Below the pieces are notes generated by a model. The model saw only the letters and a program-made list of their open reading frames with translations. It searched no databases and had not been told where the DNA came from. A stretch of DNA of 64,000 nt. Origin: Orlajensenia sp037404875 (GTDB lineage Bacteria; Actinomycetota; Actinomycetes; Actinomycetales; Microbacteriaceae). Within the stretch, counting starts at the first letter, position 1; every line of letters starts with the position of its first letter. A program made the position numbers and the translations under genes. Below, one piece after another: positions 8,310 through 15,614 of this stretch. The stretch is taken from the NCBI RefSeq assembly GCF_037404875.1, contig NZ_JBBELO010000018.1, positions 62,001 through 126,000 of the forward strand, given 5' to 3'.

Positions 8310-8385
8310 GGGTCTGTGGCGCAGCTGGTAGCGCACCTGCATGGCATGCAGGGGGTCAGGGGTTCGAGTCCCCTCAGATCCACCA
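8310..8385 (+). tRNA. tRNA-Ala (anticodon GGC)
   Basis: A complete cloverleaf: acceptor stem 8310-8316 paired with 8375-8381 including the G3-U70 wobble that identifies alanine tRNAs, anticodon stem CCTGC/GCAGG with loop ATGGCAT, and a T arm with GGTTCGAGTC. The anticodon GGC is at 8343-8345 and reads GCC and GCU. The CCA end is encoded (8383-8385). The gene marks the edge of an accessory patch. Confidence 0.97.
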
Positions 8386-8564
8386 AAACCGCAGTTGAAC
8401 GGGATCATTCCGTTGCGGGGTCCAGCTTTTTGGGCTCTGTTGGGTTCTTCTTGGTCTTCGCGTCGCTCCACCATCAACTACAAGTGACTGCGCCGATCCC
8501 CAGCGAGATTTCAACTTGGCGTGTCAGCGCACGGGACTGCTGCAGCTCTGGTCGTTTCGATAAC
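8386..8564. other. Non-coding stretch after tRNA-Ala
   Basis: No convincing gene, hairpin terminator or repeat of the tRNA 3' end was seen here. Base composition is visibly less GC-rich than the flanking genes. The stretch leads into gene debris at 8565-8990. Confidence 0.5.
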
Positions 8565-8715
8565 CGAAGCTGCAGCGTCCCAGGCGACATGCCCATGCGG
8601 ATTCGTGACTGGTTTGTCGACCGCGGGATCCGCTTCCCGGCGTCACCAGCCGAGATGACACGGAGCGTCATCGAGATCCTCGCCCAGGCATTATCGGATG
8701 CGGTGGATGTGGGTG
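8565..8715 (+). pseudogene. Fragment of a rhamnulokinase-like (FGGY) kinase
   Basis: In one frame about 45 residues resemble the C-terminal part of rhamnulokinase: SVPGDMPMRIRDWF, then PASPAEMTRSVIEILAQALSDAV. In that family the PGDMPxRI segment and the following RSIIESLA helix belong to the ATP-side domain. Nothing else of the roughly 480-residue enzyme is present on either side, and no start or ribosome site is visible. It is best read as a remnant of a deleted sugar-catabolic gene. The identification rests on motif memory, not on a search. Confidence 0.55.
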
Positions 8716-8724
8716 AAGTCGGAT

Positions 8725-8990
8725 CACCAGGTCTCGCAGAATTCCCAGCCATCGACAGCTGGCGACGACCTTGCGCGCGACCGCTGTCGCTCCTTGCCAC
8801 AAGGATGCCGTGAGCATCAATGTGGGTGCAGTACGACGCGACCCCGGCGCCGCCGACATCGTGATCGACGATGATGAGGCGTCATAGGTGCCGCGCTGTC
8901 CGGAGAACGCGACGACGCCGTCGGTGACCGCAAGGATCGGCGTGACCGCTAGAGCCACTAGGTCGCTGCCGGCATGAAATCTCGACTCGC
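8725..8990 (-). pseudogene. Frameshifted remnant of an M23 (LytM) peptidase
   Basis: Reading the minus strand, one frame gives TGESRFHAGSDLVALAV followed by PILAVTDGVVAFSGQRGTY. A second frame continues LIIVDHDVGGAGVASYCTHIDAHGILVA. Together they match the M23 metallopeptidase core: HxxxD zinc ligands in FHAGSD, the beta-rich DGVV and IIVDH segments, and the YxHxD region. A frameshift separates the halves, an in-frame stop precedes TGE, and the final HxH motif is only traceable after a further shift near 8700-8725. The gene is therefore dead. M23 enzymes cut peptidoglycan or associated peptides. Confidence 0.65.
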
Positions 8991-9020
8991 CTGTTCATTC
9001 GTGGGGTGTCGCGGCGCATC

Positions 9021-12000
9021 TCAGCCTTGCGAGAGTGCGGCGCAGGTGTCGCGGCGGGGGCCGAAGTCGTGGAGGTAGGTCTCCCACTCGTCCTGCGTGA
9101 GCTCCCGCCCCGCCAGTCGGCACGCCGCGCGGAAGTGGTCTTCCGGGTCGAGGGACCATTGCACGACGCCCTCCGCCGCATTCAGGACGAAGGCCGCGCC
9201 ATCCGGGGCGAGGTAGCCGCCCACCGTGTTCGGGGCATCGGCCTGCAGGCGGTCGCCGAGCCGCGCCCCGGCGGCGAGGTCGTACACGGCAACGGACTGG
9301 TCGCGCGCGGCCACGAGCAGCGTGCCACCGTCATTGGACGCCGTGAGCGCGAGGGCCGCCGCGCGGGTTCGGGGCAGAGTGCCCTCGGCCGTGAGGTCGT
9401 CGAGCCGGTACCGGGTGAGGCGCTGCGGGCCAGAGCCGATGAGCTCGTCGCCGGCGATCTCGGTGCCCAGGTCGCCGGGCGGTCCCTCGGCGACGGGCTC
9501 GCCCGTTTGGCCGTCGAAGATCCTCGTCGCGAAGCCGGACCCGTCCGCCGCGACGTATGTGACGGCGACCCGGGAGCCGTCGAGGGTGTCGCTCACAACG
9601 AGGCCACGGCCCGGCACCACGAAGGTGGTGTCGAGGCGATGACCCGTGGTCGGGTCGACCGTGTACACGTCGCCATCGGTGATCGGGACATACAGGCGCT
9701 CCCCGTCGCGGCTCGCGGTCGGGTTGCGCCAGTCCTCCGCGGCCCAGTCGGCGATGCGCCGCTGCCCGGTCGCGACATCCAGCACCCCGAACCGCCCGTC
9801 TCGATTGGCCTCGAGCAGGGCGCCGTCGCCGGCCCAGAAGTACTCCGTGCCGTCGACGAGGTCGAGGTTGAGTGGCGCCTCCGCGGAGAGGTCCCAGATC
9901 ACGGTGTCGCCGCCGACCGACTCGAGGTGTGGCGCGTCCGGCCGCGTCGAGGTCATCAGGTATCGTCCGGAGGGGTCGAAGCCGGCGCCCACGGCGAGGC
10001 GCCCGCCCACGACGAGATCGGAGGCGGGGCCGGATCCGTCTACGCGCCAGCGCACGATCACGGGTGCCTGCGCAGCGTAGGCGATCACCTCCGTGCCGTC
10101 GTCGCTCAACTCGAGCTTCGCGATCGCATCGACCTGCGGCTCGATCCGCCGCCCCGTCGGCAGCCCGGTGCGCAGGTCGCGTTCCTCGATGAGCCCGGAG
10201 TCACTCGCGCAGAAGAAGCGGTCGTTTTCGGCGTCGACCACGAGCCTGAGGCACTGCCAGTCCTCGAGGAGTGCGAAGTCGCGCTCCCAGAGCACCGCAC
10301 CGCTCGCGAGGTCTAGCGCGGCGAGGCCGTACGGGCCCGAGGAGACGGCGATCCCGCCGTCCGTCGCCAGGGTCTGCGTCGTCGCGCCGACGGAGACGTC
10401 GGCCCCTCGCACCACGCGCCGCGAGACGAGGTCGACGAGCTCAATTCGCCCCGGCGTCGAGACGACGAGCATCCCGTCGGCCGTGACTGCGGCCCTCGTC
10501 CAGACGTCGTCGCCGACGGGTGCCCGGAACCCCGCGATGGTCGCTGGGGCGTCGGCACGGCCTGTTGCGGGATCAAGCACGGTCAGGATGCCGCTTGCGG
10601 TCTCTATCGCGGCGAAGCGGCCGTCGGCGAGCCAGCCGGCACCGTCGGTCGTCTGCGTCACGGCGACGGGGCCGGTCGTCGCGAAAGTCTGGAGATCGAC
10701 GAACGCCGCGCCAGCGGCGTCCTCCGTGGCACCGACGACGACGGCGTACCGGCCGTCCGGCCGGATGCCGACGTACGGCGCGTACGCGCCTGCGGACACG
10801 GGAAGGTCGACCTCGTGGGCCTCCGCGCCGGTCTCGACGTCGATGATCGCTGCCGAGCTGTGGTCACGCATGACGAAGGCCTCGTCCGTCCCGGGGATCA
10901 GGCCGCCGGCGACGCCGTCCGATGCGCCCTCGACGTAGGTGCTTCCGATGTAGCCGCCCGCCGCGGTCATCGACCCCATGAGCGCGATCCGGCTCCGCGG
11001 GTCGTCGGGCGCGCGGCGGTAGAGCTCGGCCGCGAGCAGCGCCGCGACGTCGCGATCGCTCGACCGCGACGCGAGCGACGTGCTCATGAGCGCCTCGAGC
11101 GCGGCATCGTCGGCGCTCCGCCTCGCCTCCGCCGACGTCGAGGTCGCGACTCCCGCCGCGATCGCCGCCACGACGAACGCGGCCGTCGCGCCCACGAGCG
11201 CGGCGCGGAGCGTGCGCCCCTGCCTGACCTCCCGCGCGGCTCGAGCCTCGAGGACGCCGAGCTCCGTCCGGGCGGCGAGCGCGGAGGCGTCGAGGAACCC
11301 GGCCTCCACGGGCGTAAGGTCGGGGGTCGTCCGTTCCCGCCACTCGATCGCGGTCTGGAGGCGGGCGCCGCGGTAGAGATCCTCGGGGGAGCGGCCGCCC
11401 GCATTCCACTCCTCGGCGGCCGCGACGAGGCCGCCGAGCACGCGCGCGCCCTCCGCATCCTCGTCGAGCCAGCCGGCTAGGCGCGGCCAGGCCTCCGCGA
11501 TCGCCTCGTGCGCCACGGCGATCGAGTCGGACTCCGCGGTCACGAGGCGCGCGCGCTCCAGTCGGTCGATGAGCGCGTCGCGCGCAGCGTCTTCCCGAAG
11601 CGGCGGCGTCAGCATCCGGCGCCGCACGGCCTGTCCGTCCGGACCACGGCTGACCAGCCGCAGGAAGGTCGCCCGGCAGAGCTCGCGCTCCGAGGCATCC
11701 AGCGATCGGTAGAGGCGGTCGGCGGACTGCGCGATCGCTCCGACGATGCCACCGGATGCTTCATAAGCGCCGACCGTGAGCGTGCGGCCCTCGCGTCGCA
11801 GCCACGCCTCGACGAGCGCGTGGGAGAGGTGGGGGAGGGCGGCGGGCTGGCCGCTCGCGTCGCGCAGGATGAGTTCGGCGAGCCCGGACTCGAGGCGCAG
11901 GCCGGCGACACGCGCGGGTTCCTCGATCGCACGCCTCAGCGCCTCGCGGCTCATCGGGCCGATGAGCGTGACGCCATTCACGAGGAGCGGTTCGAGGGCC

Positions 12001-13175
12001 GGCGTGGAGGCGATCCGGTCGAGGAAGTCGCTGCGGACGGTCGCGACGAGCGGAACGCCGGCGGACGCCGCGGCGCCGAGGGCCGTGGTGAACGCCCCGG
12101 CGTCCGCGTCGCCGAGGGCGAACGCCTCCTCGAGCTGGTCGACGACCACGATCGCGCCGTCGCCGGCTTCCACGGCCAGGGTCATGGCGACCACGCCCAG
12201 GGCGTCCGGGCGGATGACCTGGACGTCGCGTGCGCGCCGCCGCAGTTCGGGCACGAGGCCCGCGAGGACGGTGGAGGACTTGCCCGACCCCGACGCTCCG
12301 GCCACGACGACGGGCGGCGCTGCGCCGAGCCGTTCGAGGAGGGCGGCGATCTCGGCCTCGCGTCCGAAGAAGAACTCCGCGTCACCCACGGCGTAGGCCG
12401 CGAGACCGCGGTACGGGCACGTGTCGTTCGCGCGCGGCGGTACCGGCGCGGGATCGAGGGCGGGATCCTGGCGCAGCATGGCCTGCTCGAGGTCGACAAG
12501 TTCGCGGCCCGGGTCGACGCCGAGCTCGTCGGCGAGCCGCTCGCGCGCGCTTCTGAGCGTCGCGAGGGCCTCAGCCTGCCGGCCGGAGCGGTAGTCCGCG
12601 AGGGCGAGGACGGCCCAGCGGTGCTCGCGCAGCGGCGCCTCGCGGAGCAGCCGCTCCGCGTCAGCGATGACGCTGCGATGCTCGCCGCATGCCAGTCGGG
12701 CATCGAGGAGCTCCTCCTCGGCCGAGCGTCGTAGTTCGGCGAGCCGGTCCGCCTCCGCCGTCGCGGGCTCCCACGAGGCGAGATCCGCGAACGCCCGTCC
12801 GTGCCAGAGTGCGAGGGCCCGGTCGAGGGCGTCGGCGGCGCGATCGGCCTCACCGTAGGCGGCGTGGGAGCGCGCCGCGGCAACAAGCCGCTCGAAGCGG
12901 CGGGCGTCGATGGATTCCGCATCAAGCCCGAGTGCGTAGCCCACCGCGTCGGTGCGTACGGCCCCTGCTCCGAGAGCTCGACGGATCTGCGCAATCGAGG
13001 TCTTGACCTGCTGTGCCCAGGTCGCCGGCGGCTCCGCGCCCCACACCGCGTCTGAGAGCGTCGCGGCGTCGATGCTCTCGGGCGCGCGGACGACGAGAGC
13101 CGCGAGCACGGATCGCTCGCGCGGGCTGAGCGACGCCTCGCCCGCGATGAGGGGCCCGAGCACCCGCACGTCCAT
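9021..13175 (-). CDS. Membrane-anchored SARP-type regulator: wHTH-BTAD-nSTAND1-TM-beta-propeller
   Basis: A 1,384-residue multidomain protein. Residues 1-90: OmpR-like winged helix (MDVRVLGPL; LSDAVWGAEPPATW). About 95-240: BTAD helical repeats ending ELGVDPGRELVDLE. About 265-640: nSTAND1 ATPase opening with CPYRGLAAY and FFGREAEI, P-loop GASGSGKSS near 295, Walker B VVVDQLEEAF near 345. About 653-678: a single membrane helix preceded by arginines, so the N-terminal half should be cytoplasmic. The remaining 700 residues are WD40/PQQ-like repeats, predicted outside. SARP proteins bind direct repeats near -35 regions and activate transcription. ATG 13175 is preferred over TTG 13211 because SARP proteins normally start at MDVRVLGP. 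A repeat operator lies upstream, shared with the divergent lipoprotein gene. An Avs-like defence role is less likely, since no effector domain is visible. Confidence 0.88.
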   Translation of the reverse strand: MDVRVLGPLIAGEASLSPRERSVLAALVVRAPESIDAATLSDAVWGAEPPATWAQQVKTSIAQIRRALGAGAVRTDAVGYALGLDAESIDARRFERLVAAARSHAAYGEADRAADALDRALALWHGRAFADLASWEPATAEADRLAELRRSAEEELLDARLACGEHRSVIADAERLLREAPLREHRWAVLALADYRSGRQAEALATLRSARERLADELGVDPGRELVDLEQAMLRQDPALDPAPVPPRANDTCPYRGLAAYAVGDAEFFFGREAEIAALLERLGAAPPVVVAGASGSGKSSTVLAGLVPELRRRARDVQVIRPDALGVVAMTLAVEAGDGAIVVVDQLEEAFALGDADAGAFTTALGAAASAGVPLVATVRSDFLDRIASTPALEPLLVNGVTLIGPMSREALRRAIEEPARVAGLRLESGLAELILRDASGQPAALPHLSHALVEAWLRREGRTLTVGAYEASGGIVGAIAQSADRLYRSLDASERELCRATFLRLVSRGPDGQAVRRRMLTPPLREDAARDALIDRLERARLVTAESDSIAVAHEAIAEAWPRLAGWLDEDAEGARVLGGLVAAAEEWNAGGRSPEDLYRGARLQTAIEWRERTTPDLTPVEAGFLDASALAARTELGVLEARAAREVRQGRTLRAALVGATAAFVVAAIAAGVATSTSAEARRSADDAALEALMSTSLASRSSDRDVAALLAAELYRRAPDDPRSRIALMGSMTAAGGYIGSTYVEGASDGVAGGLIPGTDEAFVMRDHSSAAIIDVETGAEAHEVDLPVSAGAYAPYVGIRPDGRYAVVVGATEDAAGAAFVDLQTFATTGPVAVTQTTDGAGWLADGRFAAIETASGILTVLDPATGRADAPATIAGFRAPVGDDVWTRAAVTADGMLVVSTPGRIELVDLVSRRVVRGADVSVGATTQTLATDGGIAVSSGPYGLAALDLASGAVLWERDFALLEDWQCLRLVVDAENDRFFCASDSGLIEERDLRTGLPTGRRIEPQVDAIAKLELSDDGTEVIAYAAQAPVIVRWRVDGSGPASDLVVGGRLAVGAGFDPSGRYLMTSTRPDAPHLESVGGDTVIWDLSAEAPLNLDLVDGTEYFWAGDGALLEANRDGRFGVLDVATGQRRIADWAAEDWRNPTASRDGERLYVPITDGDVYTVDPTTGHRLDTTFVVPGRGLVVSDTLDGSRVAVTYVAADGSGFATRIFDGQTGEPVAEGPPGDLGTEIAGDELIGSGPQRLTRYRLDDLTAEGTLPRTRAAALALTASNDGGTLLVAARDQSVAVYDLAAGARLGDRLQADAPNTVGGYLAPDGAAFVLNAAEGVVQWSLDPEDHFRAACRLAGRELTQDEWETYLHDFGPRRDTCAALSQG

Positions 13176-13224
13176 GGCACGAGCATCCGCCCTTACGGAC
13201 GCCCCCGTCAACGGTCCCGCGACC

Positions 13225-13268
13225 GACGAGTACCGGACGAGTACCGGACGCGGCGATGACGAGTACCG
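13225..13268 (+). promoter_or_regulatory. Predicted SARP operator: 11-bp direct repeats
   Basis: GACGAGTACCG occurs at 13225-13235, 13236-13246 and 13258-13268. The unit between (13247-13257, GACGCGGCGAT) keeps the phase but has diverged. The 11-bp period places each copy on the same helix face. The last copy ends eight bases before the candidate -10 box at 13277, the geometry known for AfsR/SARP sites. It lies between the SARP gene and the lipoprotein gene. Confidence 0.7.
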
Positions 13269-13276
13269 GCGCCCGC

Positions 13277-13282
13277 GACAGT
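13277..13282 (+). promoter_or_regulatory. Candidate -10 box of the TolB-like lipoprotein gene
   Basis: GACAGT, six bases before ATG 13289, so the mRNA would be leaderless. The box matches the consensus only at A2 and T6, as expected of an activator-dependent promoter. Confidence 0.5.
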
Positions 13283-13288
13283 GGGCTC

Positions 13289-14248
13289 ATGCGAACCTCA
13301 CCTCTCTCTCAGCACGGCGGCTCCCGCGAGCGGATGACCGCCGCGATCGCACTGCTCGCTCTCGTCTCGCTCACGGCCTGCACGCCGGCGGCCGACCTCT
13401 CGAACGCCGCGACGGAGGCGGCTCCCTCAGGCGCCGGGGCGCCGTCGCCCGAGGGGCTCGTCGCCTTCGGTGCCTCCACCACCGGAGAGCCCGACATCAT
13501 GACGATCGCCCTCGACGGCAGCGGCCGCACGTCGGTGACCGACGACCCCGCGTTCGACGCCTGCCCGGCCTTCACCCCCGACGGTTCCACGATCCTCTTC
13601 TGCAGCGACCGCTCGGGCACGTACCAGGTCTGGGCGATAGGAGCGGATGGATCCGATCCGCGCCAGGTGACCGACATCGGCTCCGCCCTCTTCCCGGACG
13701 TCTCTCCCGACGGATCACTCGTCGCCTTCTGCGGACTCGCAGACGGGGAGCCCGAAGAGACGGAGGACCTCTGGGTCGTCGGCATCGATGGCTCCGACCC
13801 GCATCCGATCAGCGACACGCCTGGAGGATTCGACTGCTATCCGAGCTGGTCTCCCGACGGCTCGATGCTCGCGTTCGTGAGCGACCGCAGCGGCTCCCCG
13901 CAACTCTGGCTCGCCGCGGCCGACGGCTCCGACCCGCACGCACTGACGACGGATGCGGTCGATGTCACCCAGGTGCCCGACTGGAGCCCCGACGGCCGCA
14001 CGATCGCCTACGCCGCAGCGGGAGACGTATGGCTCATCGAGGCCGACGGTACGGACCCGCATGCCATCACCGCCGACGACGTGCTGGAGTTCAGCCCGGC
14101 GTGGACTGGGGACGGCTCCGCGATCGTCTACCGGAAGGCGGCCGACGACCTCACCGAGCTGTGGATCATGGCGGCCGACGGCTCCGGAGCGCGGGTGCTC
14201 TCGGCCGAGCCCGCCGAGAACGCCTTCAAGCCCACGGTCTCGTGGTGA
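13289..14248 (+). CDS. TolB-like beta-propeller lipoprotein
   Basis: A 319-residue exported protein. The signal peptide has a basic n-region (RER), hydrophobic core and lipobox LTAC with lipidation at C31, so it should sit on the outer face of the membrane. The rest is a propeller made of TolB/PD40 repeats, each containing a version of SPDGSxxAFxSDRSG followed by a strand ending ADGSDPH. About six units can be counted. Such propellers bind peptides, glycans or partner proteins; no catalytic motif is present. ATG 13289 is chosen over 13256 and 13334 because the -10 box and repeat operator fit a leaderless mRNA starting there. It is divergent from the SARP regulator and is its likely target and possible extracellular partner. 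Confidence 0.82.
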   Translation: MRTSPLSQHGGSRERMTAAIALLALVSLTACTPAADLSNAATEAAPSGAGAPSPEGLVAFGASTTGEPDIMTIALDGSGRTSVTDDPAFDACPAFTPDGSTILFCSDRSGTYQVWAIGADGSDPRQVTDIGSALFPDVSPDGSLVAFCGLADGEPEETEDLWVVGIDGSDPHPISDTPGGFDCYPSWSPDGSMLAFVSDRSGSPQLWLAAADGSDPHALTTDAVDVTQVPDWSPDGRTIAYAAAGDVWLIEADGTDPHAITADDVLEFSPAWTGDGSAIVYRKAADDLTELWIMAADGSGARVLSAEPAENAFKPTVSW

Positions 14249-14652
14249 GCGATGCTGGCTGTGCAGATCCGGCGCGAGGCGCAAGATCGAGTACAAGCTG
14301 CGCATGCTCGGAGAGGTCCTTCCGTCGGTCCCAGATGAGCGCCTTTCGGAGTCGCTCCGGTCGAGATGACCCGAGCATCGTTACCTCCAATCTGATCAGC
14401 AGTAAAACGGAAGTCGGCATTTGATTCCTCAGTCGAATGACTCGAATCCTCGGGTCCCGCGAACCGAGATGACGCACGAACATAAGCGCGGGACGTGAAG
14501 GTACGAGAGTCACTTCACCCGGTCTAGGCCAGCTCGAGGGATGGGGCGAAGGCCGGGCCGTCCTCACCGTCAACGGACGGGGTCACACTGCCAGTGGTTT
14601 CCCGGCGGCCGCAGCTTGATATGCCCGCACCACGCGGCGACGAGTCGGTTGG
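14249..14652. other. Gene-poor stretch with an IS30 relic
   Basis: About 400 bases between the lipoprotein and VOC genes. The first third holds the IS30 relic at 14285-14365. The remainder is clearly AT-richer than its surroundings (notably 14380-14480) and holds no credible ORF, promoter or terminator. Composition and relic together suggest acquired, decaying DNA. Confidence 0.55.
14285..14365 (-). pseudogene. IS30-family transposase relic
   Basis: About 27 residues on the minus strand, RPERLRKALIWDRRKDLSEH plus AQLVLDL, resemble the part of IS30 transposases around the second catalytic aspartate (typically LTWDxGxEMAxHAxF). The catalytic-type WD and the HA pair are retained. No other part of the transposase and no inverted repeats are visible. 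Confidence 0.5.
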
Positions 14653-15009
14653 CTATCTGGGCCGTTGCACGACGTCGAACATGTTGCCGTCCGGGTCGGT
14701 GAGGACGACATAGTCCGCGTCCTCTTCGTAGCGCCAGTCGACTCGGCTGGCACCGAGAGCGAGAAGCCGTGCGACCTCCTTCTGCTGATCATCGCTGTAG
14801 AGGTCGATGTGGTGTCGACGACGACCTTCTGGAGCAGTGTGGACTTCCATGATGGCGAGCTGCACCCCCGCTCCGCTGCGGGGAACGAGGACCGCCCAAT
14901 CCCGGGAAGGCTCCTCCCTCGGCTCGTAATCGAGTGCCGCGCACCAGAAAGCGATCGCTCGCGAGACGTCGCGTGAGCCCCAAACGACTGATCCGATGGT
15001 TGTCTCCAC
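14653..15009 (-). CDS. VOC (glyoxalase/bleomycin-resistance) family protein
   Basis: A 118-residue protein with the paired beta-alpha-beta-beta-beta modules of the vicinal oxygen chelate fold. It opens TTIGSVVWGSRDVSRAIAFW, contains HHIDLYSDDQ in the middle and ends VVLTDPDGNMFDVVQRP, the usual C-terminal signature. Members bind metal and isomerise or cleave small substrates, or simply bind antibiotics; the substrate cannot be told from sequence. GTG 15009 is chosen because GGGAGAGG lies just upstream; the open frame extends further but through sequence unlike the family. Confidence 0.85.
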   Translation of the reverse strand: METTIGSVVWGSRDVSRAIAFWCAALDYEPREEPSRDWAVLVPRSGAGVQLAIMEVHTAPEGRRRHHIDLYSDDQQKEVARLLALGASRVDWRYEEDADYVVLTDPDGNMFDVVQRPR

Positions 15010-15173
15010 AGTGACCTCTCCCGTGCGCCCAGTGACATCCGTATCCGAAGTCTCCCACCCGGGGACCTCACGGTTCCCTGCGCCACGGGCCGACTCGCCG
15101 GCGCCCCGAGCGCGGACATCGTCCGCAGGCCGTAACCGCGGGTCATGTTCGCTCCCGGCAACCGGTCGACCCC

Positions 15174-15179
15174 TACCAT
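15174..15179 (+). promoter_or_regulatory. Leaderless-type -10 box of the thioredoxin-like gene
   Basis: TACCAT six bases before ATG 15186. Confidence 0.55.
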
Positions 15180-15185
15180 CGGTGC

Positions 15186-15614
15186 ATGGTCGTCGCACTC
15201 GGAATCGCCGCTGGCCTCGTGGCGTTGACCGCTGCCCTCGGGCTCGTACTGCGCGCTCGCCAGGGCCGGGTGCGACACGCGGATGCCACGGCCGTGGTCG
15301 ACCCTGCCGAGTTGAGCCCCACCGCCAGATTCGGCGAGAGCGCGACGCTTCTGCAGTTCTCCACGGAGTTCTGCTCCTCGTGTCCGCAGAGCCGCCGGGT
15401 GCTCGCTTCGGTCGCCGCGGCACGGCCCGGAGTCGTGCACCTCGACGTCGACCTCACCCACCGGCCCGATCTCGCCCGCCGCTTCGCGGTGCTCCAGACG
15501 CCGACGACCCTGCTCCTCGATAGACACGGAGTCGTGCACGCGCGCATCGGCGGGGCGCCGGCCGCACAGACCGTCACCACCCAGCTCGACCGACTCATCG
15601 GGGGCACCGCATGA
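15186..15614 (+). CDS. Membrane-anchored thioredoxin-like protein
   Basis: A 142-residue protein with an N-terminal membrane helix (about residues 2-23, VVALGIAAGLVALTAALGLVL) and then a thioredoxin fold. The redox motif is C63-S-S-C66, in place of the CGPC of thioredoxins. A cis-proline loop follows in FAVLQTPTTLLLD. The fold is probably on the outer face, though topology cannot be settled by eye. The stop overlaps the start of the DUF4395 gene (ATGA, 15611-15614), so they form an operon. A role in sulfur transfer or thiol oxidation outside the cytoplasm is inference from this common pairing. Confidence 0.85.
   Translation: MVVALGIAAGLVALTAALGLVLRARQGRVRHADATAVVDPAELSPTARFGESATLLQFSTEFCSSCPQSRRVLASVAAARPGVVHLDVDLTHRPDLARRFAVLQTPTTLLLDRHGVVHARIGGAPAAQTVTTQLDRLIGGTA

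Noticed and set aside
8310..8385. tRNA-Ala as an integration (att) site for an element ending near 14.6 kb
   Set aside because: No second copy of the tRNA 3' end and no integrase gene could be found in the window, though debris lies next to it.
8316..8813. 165-codon frame running through tRNA-Ala
   Set aside because: It starts inside the tRNA; only the rhamnulokinase-like part of the frame is meaningful, and that is a remnant.
9006..10316. 436-codon plus-strand open frame opposite the SARP gene, and several similar ones to 12734
   Set aside because: They are antisense to a gene with clear domains, have no family-like sequence and follow from high GC at third positions.
9021..13175. Reading the nSTAND1 protein as an Avs-like anti-phage system
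   Set aside because: It has wHTH-BTAD domains, a membrane helix and a matching operator; no nuclease or other effector domain is visible.
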